Source: Paenibacillus radicis (ex Xue et al. 2023) (GTDB lineage Bacteria > Bacillota > Bacilli > Paenibacillales > NBRC-103111). Taken from it: 64,000 nt of DNA. The stretch is from positions 1 to 64,000 of the forward strand of contig NZ_JANQBD010000010.1 in NCBI RefSeq assembly GCF_024722015.1, given 5' to 3'. The position numbers and the translations under genes are program-made. The notes beneath the pieces are model-generated. The model was not told where the DNA came from. It did not search any database and was given only the letters and a program-made list of their open reading frames with translations. This document shows, piece after piece, positions 25,597 to 35,439 of this stretch; positions within the stretch are counted from its first letter, which is position 1, and each line of letters begins with the position of its first letter.

Positions 25597-26517
25597 ATGC
25601 AAAAGCAAGCTAAGACCGGGCAGAGGCCGTATATCGCGGTAAAACGAAAAGGTGGCAAATCGGTGGGCAGCCTGTTGTTCGATGGGATCAATTACTTGCT
25701 GCTGACACTGTTCGCGATTGCAACGATCATTCCGTTTCTTTATATTTTGGCAGGCTCCCTGACACCGGCGGACGAGTTAACTAAACAAGGCTTTGTCCTT
25801 ATTCCTTCCCGCCTGACGTTAGACGCTTATAGCTATTTGTTGGCTTCCGAGGCGGTTATTCGGGGGTTAGGGGTTTCCATTTATATTACGGCGGTCGGCA
25901 CTTTCATTAATATTTTGTTTACTGTGCTGATGGCTTACGCGTTAGCCCGCAAAGAATTGAAGGGGCGGCAGCCTATCCTGCTAATGGTCATTTTCTCAAT
26001 GCTGTTCAGCGGGGGGATGATCCCAACCTTCCTGATAGTCAAAACGATGGGGCTGCTGGACAGCTATTGGTCATTGATGATTCCCGGGGCGATTAACGCT
26101 TTCAACCTGATAGTTATGAAAAACTTTTTCCAACAGCTGCCTGAAGGCTTGGAGGAGTCGGCCAAAATGGACGGTTGTAATGATCTGGGTATTTTATTCC
26201 GTATAGTGATCCCCCTCTCGTTGCCGGTCATTGTCACCTTCGTCATGTTTTACGCGGTAGGCCATTGGAACAGCTATTTTACAGCCATCCTGTACATTAA
26301 CGACACTGAGAAATGGCCGCTTCAGGTTCTGGTTCGGCAGCTGATCATTTTATCTCAGGGAGGTCTCGGTGAATCAAATCAGGACAGCTTTAACATTCCA
26401 GCACAAACCGTGAACATGGCCATGATCGTCCTTTCCACACTTCCTATATTGATAGTGTATCCTTTTTTGCAGAAGCATTTTACCAAAGGGATTTTGCTGG
26501 GATCGGTTAAAGGTTGA
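25597..26517 (+). CDS. LplC/YtcP-type carbohydrate ABC permease
   Basis: A 306-residue permease, partner of the preceding LplB-like protein. It has about six membrane helices, an EAA-like loop (LEESAKMDGCNDLGILFRIV) and the characteristic C-terminus YPFLQKHFTKGILLGSVKG. ATG 25597 is chosen; GTG 25588 is in frame and possible. The gap to the upstream stop is about 12 bases. It shares its C-terminal signature with the permease at 52086, showing the two loci are related. Confidence 0.9.
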   Translation: MQKQAKTGQRPYIAVKRKGGKSVGSLLFDGINYLLLTLFAIATIIPFLYILAGSLTPADELTKQGFVLIPSRLTLDAYSYLLASEAVIRGLGVSIYITAVGTFINILFTVLMAYALARKELKGRQPILLMVIFSMLFSGGMIPTFLIVKTMGLLDSYWSLMIPGAINAFNLIVMKNFFQQLPEGLEESAKMDGCNDLGILFRIVIPLSLPVIVTFVMFYAVGHWNSYFTAILYINDTEKWPLQVLVRQLIILSQGGLGESNQDSFNIPAQTVNMAMIVLSTLPILIVYPFLQKHFTKGILLGSVKG

Positions 26518-26575
26518 GTCGTTTAAAAGTCCGGTTCAAATGTAAGTTCAATTTAATTTATGGAGGGAAAGCGAA

Positions 26576-28162
26576 ATGAACAAGAAGAAGCTTTTGTCCA
26601 AAAGCATAGGCTATATCAGTCCAGTTATTGTGCTTGCAGGCTTGCTTGCAGGTTGTAGTGGAGGGAGCAACGCGGGTGGTGGGAAAGCGGCAGATAAAGG
26701 TACGCCTTCCGTAGACGCTAATGCACAGCAGACGAAAACTCCGCCTAAAGAACAAGCTAAGGAGCCTAAGAAAATCAGCCTGATGATGGTGTATTATTTC
26801 GCCGAGCCGCCTAAGAAAGACAACATTATGGTCAAAAAGATTGAAGAGATGACCAATACGAAGCTGGATATTACTTGGGTTCCGAACTCTGCTTATGATA
26901 ATAAGGTGAATGCAACTATAGCCTCGGGCCAGCTTCCGATGGTAATGAATGTGCAAAACAACAAGCTTTCTACGATTCTATCCGGTGTTCGCTCCAATAT
27001 GTTCTGGGAAGTTGGCGGTTACCTGAAGGACTATCCGAATTTAAAAAACTTGTACAACGAGCAAACGACTTACAACGCCTCTATCGATGGGAAGCTGTAC
27101 GGCATGCCGCATCAGCGTCCGCTTGGCCTGCAGATGCTGTTGTACCGCAAAGACTGGCTGGACAATCTGGGAATGAAGCCGCCGGAGACGATAGATGATG
27201 TTTATCAAATGGCCAAAGCATTTACGGAGCAGGACCCGGATAAGAATGGTAAAAAAGATACCTACGGGCTGGTCGAATTCATGCCCAAGCTGCTCAGCCA
27301 ACAAGGCTTCGGCAACGCTCTCGCCTGGTTTGGGGCTCCTAACGGTTATGGGGTAAAGGATGGTAAGCTGTTCCCGGATTTCACCACGGATGAGTATATG
27401 GAGGCTATGAAGTTTTACCGTAAAATGTTCAGCGAAAAGCTGATGAACCAGGACTTCGCAGCCATTCAACAAGGGCAGGCATGGGATGCGATTGCCAAGG
27501 AAAAGGCGGGTCTATATCCGGCGGTTGTCGCTCATGCTACTATTCCTAACTGGGCGGCCTTATATCAGGCTAACCCGAATGCGAAGCTGGACTTTGTCAC
27601 ACGCATCAAAGGGCCTAAGGGGGAGAGGGTGTTTGCCTCCAATGGATTTAACGGGATGTACATGTTCCCCAAATCAAGCATTAAATCGGAAAGTGAGCTG
27701 AAGGATACGCTTGAGTTTATCAATCAATTATCTGATCCAAAGGTGGAGCAGCTGCTCGTTAATGGCATTGAAGGGCGGCATTATAAAATGGAAAACGGCA
27801 AGCCCGTTCGACTCGATCAAAAGCTGTACGACGAAGAAGTAACATCAGTCATTGAGCTGCTGATCACGGATTGGAAGCCTAAGCTCATGACGGGTTCTCC
27901 AATGGATGAGAAGGTAAATAAAACGTATGTGGAAAACACATCTATAGCCGTAGCTAACCCGACTCTGCCTCTTGTCTCGAATACACAGATCGAAAAGGGC
28001 AGCGAGCTGGATAAATTAATAAATGATGCACGTGTCAAATACATTTATGGAGAGGTGGACGATGCTGGCTGGAAGAAGGCGATCGATCAGTGGAAGAGCA
28101 GCGGGGGAGACAAGATCATTGAGGAATTAAACGCGGAATATGCCAAATTTACGAAAAAGTGA
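26576..28162 (+). CDS. extracellular carbohydrate-binding lipoprotein
   Basis: A 528-residue lipoprotein. The signal ends in VIVLAGLLAGC with C27 as the modified residue, followed by a Gly/Ser- and Lys-rich linker. The body is typical of large LplA/YtcQ-type solute-binding proteins: ITWVPNSAYDNKVNATIASG, DPDKNGKKDTYGL (a possible calcium-binding loop), FASNGFNGMYMFPK. It would capture an oligosaccharide for the two permeases just upstream. A good GGAGGG ribosome site precedes the ATG. Confidence 0.92.
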   Translation: MNKKKLLSKSIGYISPVIVLAGLLAGCSGGSNAGGGKAADKGTPSVDANAQQTKTPPKEQAKEPKKISLMMVYYFAEPPKKDNIMVKKIEEMTNTKLDITWVPNSAYDNKVNATIASGQLPMVMNVQNNKLSTILSGVRSNMFWEVGGYLKDYPNLKNLYNEQTTYNASIDGKLYGMPHQRPLGLQMLLYRKDWLDNLGMKPPETIDDVYQMAKAFTEQDPDKNGKKDTYGLVEFMPKLLSQQGFGNALAWFGAPNGYGVKDGKLFPDFTTDEYMEAMKFYRKMFSEKLMNQDFAAIQQGQAWDAIAKEKAGLYPAVVAHATIPNWAALYQANPNAKLDFVTRIKGPKGERVFASNGFNGMYMFPKSSIKSESELKDTLEFINQLSDPKVEQLLVNGIEGRHYKMENGKPVRLDQKLYDEEVTSVIELLITDWKPKLMTGSPMDEKVNKTYVENTSIAVANPTLPLVSNTQIEKGSELDKLINDARVKYIYGEVDDAGWKKAIDQWKSSGGDKIIEELNAEYAKFTKK

Positions 28163-28214
28163 TATGTAAAGCTCAGGCGGTGCTGCTGTGGAAGGAATCA
28201 TTAAAAACCGTAAA

Positions 28215-28230
28215 TGAAAGCATGCTTTCA
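28215..28230. promoter_or_regulatory. 16-bp palindrome before the sulfatase gene
   Basis: TGAAAGCATGCTTTCA is perfectly palindromic and flanked by A/T bases. It resembles a LacI- or CcpA-type operator, but the spacing is two bases longer than a standard cre site. It lies between the binding protein and the sulfatase. Confidence 0.4.
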
Positions 28231-28255
28231 AAACAACTGCAAAGGAGCGAATCTC

Positions 28256-29713
28256 TTGGAAAATGGCTTAGGAGCAGGAGTGAAGCCTAATGTGATCCTG
28301 ATTACATCCGATCATCACCGCTGGGATTATATGGGCTGTGCAGGCGAGGAATCAATTAAGACCCCGAATTTGGACCGTTTGGCGGCTCGCGGAACAATGG
28401 TTAACCGGACTTATTGCAATGCCCCGCTCTGCGTTCCTTCACGTATTGCGATCACATCAGGCCGGTATCCAATGAATACCGGCTGCTTCACTAACCGCCA
28501 TGCGATAAATCCGCAGATCCCGACGTTTCTGCATGCCTTGAGAGGGAATGGCTATCACACGGCGATGATCGGCAAACTGCATCATCATGTCCATGTTTGG
28601 GATGGCGATTTTATCGCACATGAAGCGGATGTTCAAACACTTGGATTCGAGCATGTGCACGAAACCTCAGGCAAGATGGGCAGCGGCAGCATCGGCTGCG
28701 AATGCCAATACACCCGCTTTCTGCGGGAGCAGGGCCTGCTCGAAGCCTACAGAAGCTGGACCGGCCGGTTCCGGCAGGGGAACGCTACGATGCAGCCGGA
28801 GGAGGCATGGCCCTGGGATAAGGAATTTACCCAGGATGCTTACATCGCTCGCAAGGCTTGCGAATTTCTGGAGCAGGTTTCACCTCACAAGCCGTTTTAT
28901 CTTCATCTTGGTTTTGTTGGGCCCCATGATCCTTATGATGCGCCGCAAGCCTATAGAGATCTAAATGTAAGCGATGTCAATGTGGAAGACCGGATTCCTT
29001 CAGGTGCAGCAGGGGATGGCGGACGCCGTGAGCTCACCAAGTGGCAAGCTTATGCTGCCTGCATTACGGAGGTGGATGACAGGATCGGGCGAGTGTTGGA
29101 CACCCTTGAGGCAGCAGGGAAGCTGGATCACACGGTCATCTTGTATACTTCGGATCACGGTGACAACGCAGGGGACCATGGCTTATGGGGGAAAATCAAT
29201 CTGTACGAGGGCTCCGTTCATGTTCCGTTTATCGCCGCGGGTCCCGGGATTAGGCAAGGTGCAGCTAGCAATGCGATTGCCGAGCTTATCGATATCGGGA
29301 AGACGGTATGTGATTTTGCAGGCTGCTCAAGCCATTATTTGGATCAGGGCTTGAGCTTGAAGCCCCTGCTGACAGGGGATGTGGAGACTCATCGGATGGA
29401 TGCCTTCTGTGAGATGGGCAGCGATAAAATGCTCTATGACGGCAGATACAAGCTGATGTACGGCGACTTGACCCGGGACACGCGCAAGGAGCTGCAGGCG
29501 GCACCTTATAATGGCCCGGCCTTCGGGCGGCCGGTGAATTTGCCGCCCGATCGGATTTCGCTCTACGATTTGCAGGAAGATCCTTACGAGCAGCGGAATC
29601 TTGCTGATGATCCGGAATACCGCGACATAGTAGCGGAAATGAAAGAGAAGCTGCTGAACCGGCTGCTTCGCAATATGCAGAGTGTTCCCGATGACGCGGG
29701 AAGTGTTTTATAG
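28256..29713 (+). CDS. type I sulfatase
   Basis: A 485-residue sulfatase that would remove sulfate esters. The formylglycine motif is C59-V-P-S-R63 (NAPLCVPSRIAITSGRYP), of the cysteine type, so it needs a maturation enzyme not encoded in this window. Metal and substrate motifs appear in LITSDHHRWDYMG and YTSDHGDNAGDHGLWGK. I chose TTG 28256, eight bases after AAAGGAG; an ATG at 28214 lies upstream of that site. No signal peptide is present, so the enzyme is probably cytoplasmic and acts on imported sulfated saccharide fragments. It sits between the importer and a GHL6-like hydrolase in one operon. Confidence 0.92.
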   Translation: MENGLGAGVKPNVILITSDHHRWDYMGCAGEESIKTPNLDRLAARGTMVNRTYCNAPLCVPSRIAITSGRYPMNTGCFTNRHAINPQIPTFLHALRGNGYHTAMIGKLHHHVHVWDGDFIAHEADVQTLGFEHVHETSGKMGSGSIGCECQYTRFLREQGLLEAYRSWTGRFRQGNATMQPEEAWPWDKEFTQDAYIARKACEFLEQVSPHKPFYLHLGFVGPHDPYDAPQAYRDLNVSDVNVEDRIPSGAAGDGGRRELTKWQAYAACITEVDDRIGRVLDTLEAAGKLDHTVILYTSDHGDNAGDHGLWGKINLYEGSVHVPFIAAGPGIRQGAASNAIAELIDIGKTVCDFAGCSSHYLDQGLSLKPLLTGDVETHRMDAFCEMGSDKMLYDGRYKLMYGDLTRDTRKELQAAPYNGPAFGRPVNLPPDRISLYDLQEDPYEQRNLADDPEYRDIVAEMKEKLLNRLLRNMQSVPDDAGSVL

Positions 29714-29759
29714 ATAGGTGAATGAGGAGTAAGTAAGCGAGGAGAAGGGAGCTTGAACA

Positions 29760-31799
29760 GTGAAAGATAATTGGTTCAGCAGTCATATACGCCAGGTGCA
29801 TGTCGATTTTCATACGCCGGAATTTCCTTATGATGCGATTAAGGATTTTAATGCCGAGACCTTCGTAGCTGAGTTTGTCCGGGCAAAAGTCAACGTTATC
29901 GGTATTTTTACGAAATGCCATTTCGGCAATGCCTTTTACGACAATCAAGTAGGTCACAAGCACAGCGGGCTTGCCCAGGACTTTTTCGGAGAAGTGCTGG
30001 AGGAGGCCCATAAACACAATATTAAGGTGATTGCCTACTATTCTTTAGGGACGGATGCTTATGCCGTAGAACACAACCCTGATTGGTATCAGATTGATAA
30101 GGACGGGAACAAACGTGGAGGTAAAGGGACGGTATGGGAGCTTCCGTGCATTAACAGCCCTTATCGTGAGGAGCTCGTGATCCCGCAGCTCAAAGAAATT
30201 ACAGAGAAATATCCGATGGACGGTTACTTGATCGATATTCCCTATCTGTGGGACCACCATTGCTTCTGCCGGTATTGTCAAAAGAAGTTTTCAGAAGAAT
30301 ACAGTATGGAGCTGACGCCTGAACTGCTCACATCCAACCCCAAGCTGGTCAATGGATTTGCGAAGCAATCCGCCGCCCGTTGTATGCAGGAAATTTACGA
30401 TGTCGTTAAGGCTATTCGTCCGGAAGTGCTCGTTAACTGCAACGGTGCCTGGAAAATGGGTGAGCCTGCAGAAATTAATGCGACAAGTGATTATGGTCTA
30501 TGGGAATCTCAGCCTGCTTCGGGTACGTTTCTATGCCACTCTATCCGAGCTCGCTTTGTTCGCAGCCTTCCTGTTCCGGTCCAGATTATGACCGTACGAT
30601 TTACGGAGGGCTGGGGGCTGATGAGCTGCAAAACAGCGGAGCAGCTGAAGTATGAGTTTGCGACAATTATGGCTAACGGCGGTGTCATTAATATTGGTGA
30701 TCAGGTGCTGCCGAGCGGCAAGCTTCAAAGCGGTGTATACGATATTATCGGGGACGCTTTTTCGTTCGTAGAGGAGAGGGAGCAGCTGTGTATCGGCTCT
30801 ACTGCGACGAAGCATATAGCGCTGATTGGAAGCTACACGGAGAACTGGTATTTCGAGCAGGGTGACTCGGCGACTCTGGGTGCCGCCAAGATGCTGATTG
30901 AAGGGCATCACCAGTTTGACATTTTTTTCAATGATGATTTTCCGGATCTGTCGGCATATAAGGTTGTTGTACTGCCTGAAACGGTGCGGTTAAACCAACA
31001 GTCCGCTGAAAGGATTGCTGAATTCGTGCGTCGGGGGGGGTTGCTGCTGGCGGCAGGGGAAGCTTCCTTGAACCAAGGTGGAGGCGGGGGGAGGACCAAC
31101 TTCTTGTTGGCCGAGGTACTTGGCGTGGATTATCTGGACAGAACTCCATATCCTTTTGCCTACATGACCGAAAATACTGAGCTATGGGAGGGTACCGCAG
31201 CGATCCCTCAGCTTGTTGAGGGGCCGTTTCTGAAGGTGAAAGCTTCTGCTTCAGAAGCTTTAAGCTACATACAGTGGCCGTTAACTGTTCCGGCGCCGCA
31301 GAGAGCATTCCGTCACCCTATTCCACCTGCGGGCAGAATCAGTGATTTTCCGGCAATCACCGCTAACCGCTTTGGCCTTGGAGATGCATTGTATATATCA
31401 GGTCCTATATTTTCAATATATTGGGATAACAACCACTTTTGGCTGCGGCGGATCGTCAATAATTTGTTGAACAAATACGATAGGGATAGGCCATTTACCG
31501 TTGAAGTTCCGCCTACTGTGGAAGTGAATCTGATGGAGAAGGACGGGGCTCGTTATCTTCATCTGATCAATTTCCATAATGGCCATTCAGGCAGCCGTAA
31601 ACAATCATTTTATGATCCGATTGAATCGATAACCCCTGTGCACGATGTTAAAGTAATGTTTCATGATGCCGCAATTAGAGAGGTCATTCAGTGGCCGGAA
31701 GGGACGGTTTTGGATTTAAGTTTAGACTCAAAAGGCAATGGAATCCAAATCATTGTGCCAAAGCTTCATATTCACAGCGTTCTGGAGATGCGATATTAG
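29760..31799 (+). CDS. GHL6-like TIM-barrel glycosidase with GATase-like domain
   Basis: A 679-residue cytoplasmic protein with no signal peptide. The N-terminal half resembles the 'hypothetical glycosyl hydrolase 6' alpha-amylase-like barrel: VNVIGIFTKCHFGNAF, IKVIAYYSLGTDAYA, and DGYLIDIPYLWDHHCFCRYC. From about residue 350 a beta-galactosidase-trimerisation/glutaminase-like domain follows (DFPDLSAYKVVVLPETVRL). A C-x-C-x2-C cluster, CFCRYCQKKF, is shared with the proteins at 49057 and 54719. It begins with GTG and is the last gene of the sulfatase operon. The substrate is unknown; association with a sulfatase suggests a sulfated glycan fragment. Confidence 0.8.
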   Translation: MKDNWFSSHIRQVHVDFHTPEFPYDAIKDFNAETFVAEFVRAKVNVIGIFTKCHFGNAFYDNQVGHKHSGLAQDFFGEVLEEAHKHNIKVIAYYSLGTDAYAVEHNPDWYQIDKDGNKRGGKGTVWELPCINSPYREELVIPQLKEITEKYPMDGYLIDIPYLWDHHCFCRYCQKKFSEEYSMELTPELLTSNPKLVNGFAKQSAARCMQEIYDVVKAIRPEVLVNCNGAWKMGEPAEINATSDYGLWESQPASGTFLCHSIRARFVRSLPVPVQIMTVRFTEGWGLMSCKTAEQLKYEFATIMANGGVINIGDQVLPSGKLQSGVYDIIGDAFSFVEEREQLCIGSTATKHIALIGSYTENWYFEQGDSATLGAAKMLIEGHHQFDIFFNDDFPDLSAYKVVVLPETVRLNQQSAERIAEFVRRGGLLLAAGEASLNQGGGGGRTNFLLAEVLGVDYLDRTPYPFAYMTENTELWEGTAAIPQLVEGPFLKVKASASEALSYIQWPLTVPAPQRAFRHPIPPAGRISDFPAITANRFGLGDALYISGPIFSIYWDNNHFWLRRIVNNLLNKYDRDRPFTVEVPPTVEVNLMEKDGARYLHLINFHNGHSGSRKQSFYDPIESITPVHDVKVMFHDAAIREVIQWPEGTVLDLSLDSKGNGIQIIVPKLHIHSVLEMRY

Positions 31800-31866
31800 A
31801 CGGAAAAAAGCAGTTGTCTGAGTAAGAGTGCAATGAAGGGGTTCATTCCGGAAATAGTAGTGAAAA

Positions 31867-32535
31867 GGGGCTGTCCCAAAAGTCATTTTGAGGCACCCCC
31901 TCCACCATTTTATCCTGAATAGATGGTTGCAAAAGAGCCCTCAATTCCACTTTAATAGTTGAAGGCTTTTTTGCATATTCTTGTGTATTCTTAGTGATGA
32001 ATAAGATGAGGTCGCTTTCCAGCGCGTACTCATCGCGGGTATCGGGTTCGTGGCTCGTGGTTCGGTTACGGCATTGCATGGCAGTCTGGCGCACTCCGTG
32101 CAATTATCAGGAAAATGTCAAGTTAGTTACTCCGAAAATAGCGTTCCAAGTCTTATAGCTGGAATTCCTCCTGCTAATTCTACGTATTTTGGCTGATATC
32201 CACCATTTCATCTATATTAGAGTTAGTTTTTCCAGTTAGATTGATTTCAGGCGATATCCACGCTGGATTAGCGTTACAATTTCCATCTATTTTCTTTCCT
32301 TCCGCAGCGGCCCCGACAAATCATGGTCTCCTCTAGATTGAAAGCAGCCGCCCCATCACTTAAGTAACATCCAAAAAGCGGGCCGGACTCATTTTTCGAT
32401 TTTCGAACCCCCACTCTGATGGGGATTTCCCTACAAAAAAGACGCTTCCATTTCCACTTACATGGTGGTTTTGGAGGCGTCTTTGTACATCCTTTAAGAC
32501 TGATTCATTCACTGATACCCTTTGGGACAGCCTCT
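31867..32535 (+). mobile_element. non-autonomous element with IS1182-like ends, copy 1
   Basis: Begins GGGGCTGTCCCAAAAG and ends with the inverse CTTTGGGACAGCCTC, giving terminal inverted repeats of about 15 bp. The interior closely matches 36409-37087. It contains terminator-like hairpins: one with AAAGACGC/GGCGTCTTT near the right end, and one around the TTGAAGGCTTTTTT stretch near the left end. No transposase frame is left, so it would need one supplied in trans. No target duplication was identified. Confidence 0.7.
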
Positions 32536-32592
32536 TGCGATTTTCCGTACAGCGGAGTTTGCGATCAAAATGGTGCAACGATTGTGAAGCGG

Positions 32593-33021
32593 CTATCCTT
32601 TCAGCAGATGCTTAAATGCGCTGTAATCGACCTGCTGCTTGTCTAAGTATGAGGTAAGGCTCCGATAATCCCGCTTGGGAGTTGCCAGAATATATCCTTT
32701 AATACAATGGTCCTGCGTGATCTGATCAGCATGGCTTTCCAGTGCAACCTGACCGATCTTGGCAGCAATGGAATGGCGTGCAATATCGCGAAATGGCGTA
32801 GGTACCGGATCGACGAGCATATTAAGAAACGTCTTGGAATCCTCCGTCCATAAATGGCGGGATGATTCAACGTAATGATTTTGCCAGTCGAGCTTGGATT
32901 TGCCGTCTTCCTTGGGCAATACCTTCATAAATTTGCGGAACATGAAGAAACCGCCTATGGACATAAAGGTAATGAGCACAAACACCCAAAAGAATATAAA
33001 CCACATAAAAGCATTGTTCAT
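32593..33021 (-). CDS. DUF2621 (YneK-like) membrane protein
   Basis: A 142-residue protein with one N-terminal membrane helix (MWFIFFWVFVLITFMSIGGFFMF is slightly over one span, about residues 5-27), then a soluble part with DWQNHYVESSRHLWTEDSK, as in DUF2621/YneK of Bacillales. Function unknown. I chose ATG 33021 because AGGTGA precedes it. It ends close to the repeat element and is transcribed away from nfo. Confidence 0.8.
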   Translation of the reverse strand: MNNAFMWFIFFWVFVLITFMSIGGFFMFRKFMKVLPKEDGKSKLDWQNHYVESSRHLWTEDSKTFLNMLVDPVPTPFRDIARHSIAAKIGQVALESHADQITQDHCIKGYILATPKRDYRSLTSYLDKQQVDYSAFKHLLKG

Positions 33022-33213
33022 CGTTAATGTCACCTCTAAATCCATTATACCTTAATTGGTTCTTCTTCAAAAGTAGTCTGTCGTATCAGGAAGGGGCAAT
33101 TATAAGGCGATTTTTTTAGGAAAAAGTGGAATCTATTTGTTATTTCTAGATTTATTCCGGCAATGCTAGTAAAATAGAAATAGTGTGAAAAACAAAGGAG
33201 TTGAACTTTTACG

Positions 33214-34338
33214 ATGCCTACTATTGGTTCTCATGTATCGTTTTCTGATAAAGGTTTGTTGAATGCAGCAGAGGAAGCTGTTTCCTATGGTTCGTCTACA
33301 TTTATGATTTACACCGGTGCACCGCAAAATACGCGTCGCAAGCCGATCGAATCACAATTTATTGAAGAAGGCAAAGCATTGATGGACAAGCATGGCATTG
33401 GCGAAATAATCGTTCATGCCCCTTACATTATTAATTTAGGCTCTTATAAGGAAGATACATTTGAGCTCGCTGTGCGCTTCTTGCAAGAAGAAATTCGCCG
33501 CACGGATTATATCGGTGTTAAGCAGATTGTTCTTCATCCAGGGGCCTACACGGAAAAAGATGCTGAATATGGCTTGAATCGGATTGCCGAAGGCTTGAAT
33601 GAAGTGCTGGCAGGCGTTAAAGATACGAATGTAAATATTGCGCTGGAAACGATGGCGGGTAAAGGCACGGAGATGGGGCGCAGCTTTGAGGAGCTTGCTG
33701 CGATCATCGATAAGGTTGCTGATAACGGGAAGCTTTCCGTTTGTCTCGACACATGCCACGTTCATGATGCCGGATATGATATCGTTAATGATCTGGACGG
33801 CGTATTGGAGCATTTTGACAAAATCGTTGGACTGGATCGGATCGGGGTTGTGCATCTGAATGACAGCAAAAATCCGAAGGGCGCGAGCAAGGACCGTCAT
33901 GCTCCGGTTGGAGCGGGGTGGATCGGGTTCGAAGCGATGAATCGGGTTGTGCATCATGACAAGCTTAAAGCTTTGCCGCTCATCCTGGAGACCCCTTGGA
34001 TCGGCAAGGAAGATAAAACGCAGCGTCCAATGTATGAGGCGGAAATCGCACTGCTGAGCGGAACGGCTGAGAAGCGTTTTGGCTCCAATTTCTTGGAGGA
34101 TGTTGAGCGCATCGCCCATTTCTTCAATAAACGCGAGGTACATTCGAGAGACTATGTGCTGCAAACCTGGGAGGTTCTGAAAAACGACGCCAAAGCGAAA
34201 AAAGCCGATGGACGCGAGCCAATGGAACGCTTATTCGATCAGCTTGCTGAGGATCGCTTGTTCCCGGAGCTAAGCGAAGAACAAATCAATCACCGCTTAA
34301 CAGCATGGCTTGCCGGTCAAAAGGTATTCCAGCTGTAG
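33214..34338 (+). CDS. nfo: deoxyribonuclease IV with C-terminal extension
   Basis: Endonuclease IV cleaves DNA at abasic sites in base-excision repair using three zinc ions. The metal-binding barrel is intact: [78 protein letters not shown] and LILETPW. The standard enzyme ends near residue 290; here about 85 more residues follow (from about [15 protein letters not shown]), predicted helical and of unknown role. An AAAGGAG site precedes the ATG. It is followed closely by purU. Confidence 0.93.
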   Translation: MPTIGSHVSFSDKGLLNAAEEAVSYGSSTFMIYTGAPQNTRRKPIESQFIEEGKALMDKHGIGEIIVHAPYIINLGSYKEDTFELAVRFLQEEIRRTDYIGVKQIVLHPGAYTEKDAEYGLNRIAEGLNEVLAGVKDTNVNIALETMAGKGTEMGRSFEELAAIIDKVADNGKLSVCLDTCHVHDAGYDIVNDLDGVLEHFDKIVGLDRIGVVHLNDSKNPKGASKDRHAPVGAGWIGFEAMNRVVHHDKLKALPLILETPWIGKEDKTQRPMYEAEIALLSGTAEKRFGSNFLEDVERIAHFFNKREVHSRDYVLQTWEVLKNDAKAKKADGREPMERLFDQLAEDRLFPELSEEQINHRLTAWLAGQKVFQL

Positions 34339-34375
34339 CAGCAATCTATGAAACTATGAGGAGCAATAATCTATT

Positions 34376-35269
34376 ATGACACCGAACATAGCAATAAAAA
34401 GCAATCGGGAGGATCTGAAGAATCGCGCGAGGATGCTCGTATCCTGCCCGGACCAGCCTGGGATTGTTGCCGCTGTTTCCCGGTTTTTATATGAGCATGG
34501 AGCGAATATCGTGCAATCTGATCAGTATACGATGGACCCCGAGGGCGGAATGTTTTATATCCGTATCGAGTTTGATTTGGAAAACCTGGATGCTCGACGC
34601 GAGCAGCTGAAGACGGATTTTGCGTCCGTCGCCGCTCAGTTCCAAATGAAATGGAGCATCAATCGTGCAGGACGCAAGAAGAAGCTTGCGATCTTTGTTT
34701 CCAAAGAAGATCACGCTTTGCTGGAGCTGCTGTGGCAGTGGCAGGCGGGTGATCTTGAAGCGGATATTGCGATGGTAATAAGCAATCATAACGATATGCG
34801 GAGCTTGGTTGAATCCTTTGGCATCGAATACCACCATATTCCGGTAACGGCCGAAACTAAGGCGGATGCGGAGAGAAAGCAGCTGGAGCTGGTAGTAGAT
34901 CAAGTGGACGCAGTGGTGTTAGCGCGGTACATGCAGATCATTACGCCGAAATTCATAGAGCATTTCCCTAATCGTATCATCAATATTCACCATTCCTTCC
35001 TCCCCGCCTTTGTCGGAGGCAAGCCTTATGCGCAAGCACATAATCGCGGGGTCAAAATCATCGGAGCTACTGCGCATTATGTGACCGAGGAGCTGGACGG
35101 AGGCCCGATTATTGAGCAGGACGTCCAGCGTGTCAGCCATCGCGACAATGTTGACGACCTTAAGCGTATCGGTCGGCATATTGAACGGATTGTGCTGGCG
35201 AGAGCGGTATCGTGGCATGTAGAAGACCGTGTCATTGTGCATGGCAATAAGACGGTTGTTTTTAATTAA
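34376..35269 (+). CDS. purU: formyltetrahydrofolate deformylase
   Basis: A 297-residue enzyme that hydrolyses 10-formyl-tetrahydrofolate to formate and tetrahydrofolate, balancing one-carbon pools. The N-terminal ACT domain starts at about 18 (ARMLVSCPDQPGIVAAVSRF). The C-terminal formyltransferase-type domain includes VLARYMQIITPKFIEHF, the HHSFLPAFVGGKPYAQA loop with the conserved His, and GATAHYVTEELDGGPII. Length is normal for the family. Start ATG at 34376, after GAGGAG. A terminator follows at 35302. Confidence 0.95.
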   Translation: MTPNIAIKSNREDLKNRARMLVSCPDQPGIVAAVSRFLYEHGANIVQSDQYTMDPEGGMFYIRIEFDLENLDARREQLKTDFASVAAQFQMKWSINRAGRKKKLAIFVSKEDHALLELLWQWQAGDLEADIAMVISNHNDMRSLVESFGIEYHHIPVTAETKADAERKQLELVVDQVDAVVLARYMQIITPKFIEHFPNRIINIHHSFLPAFVGGKPYAQAHNRGVKIIGATAHYVTEELDGGPIIEQDVQRVSHRDNVDDLKRIGRHIERIVLARAVSWHVEDRVIVHGNKTVVFN

Positions 35270-35301
35270 TGAAAGCTGTCATCCTATCGATTTCATAATA
35301 T

Positions 35302-35353
35302 AAAGCGGATTCGTTAACCCGGCAGGCAGCTGGGGGAGCGGGTCCGCTTTTTA
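35302..35353 (+). terminator. terminator after purU
   Basis: AAAGCGGA (35302-35309) and TCCGCTTT (35343-35350) form the base of a stem closed further by CCCG/CGGG, followed by a T run. Confidence 0.7.
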
Positions 35354-35439
35354 ATTTGTATTATTTTACTTCATGATCGGGGGAGGGAGTGCAGATGCGT
35401 CGAAGGCTGCTATGCTGCTATGAGCGTTTAAGGGCGAGA

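Noticed and set aside
32360-32646. short frames in the 670-bp element
   Set aside because: They span hairpins and recur in copy 2 at different lengths; no domain or ribosome site.
33436-34164. 242-codon minus-strand frame
   Set aside because: Antisense to nfo, whose metal motifs are all present.
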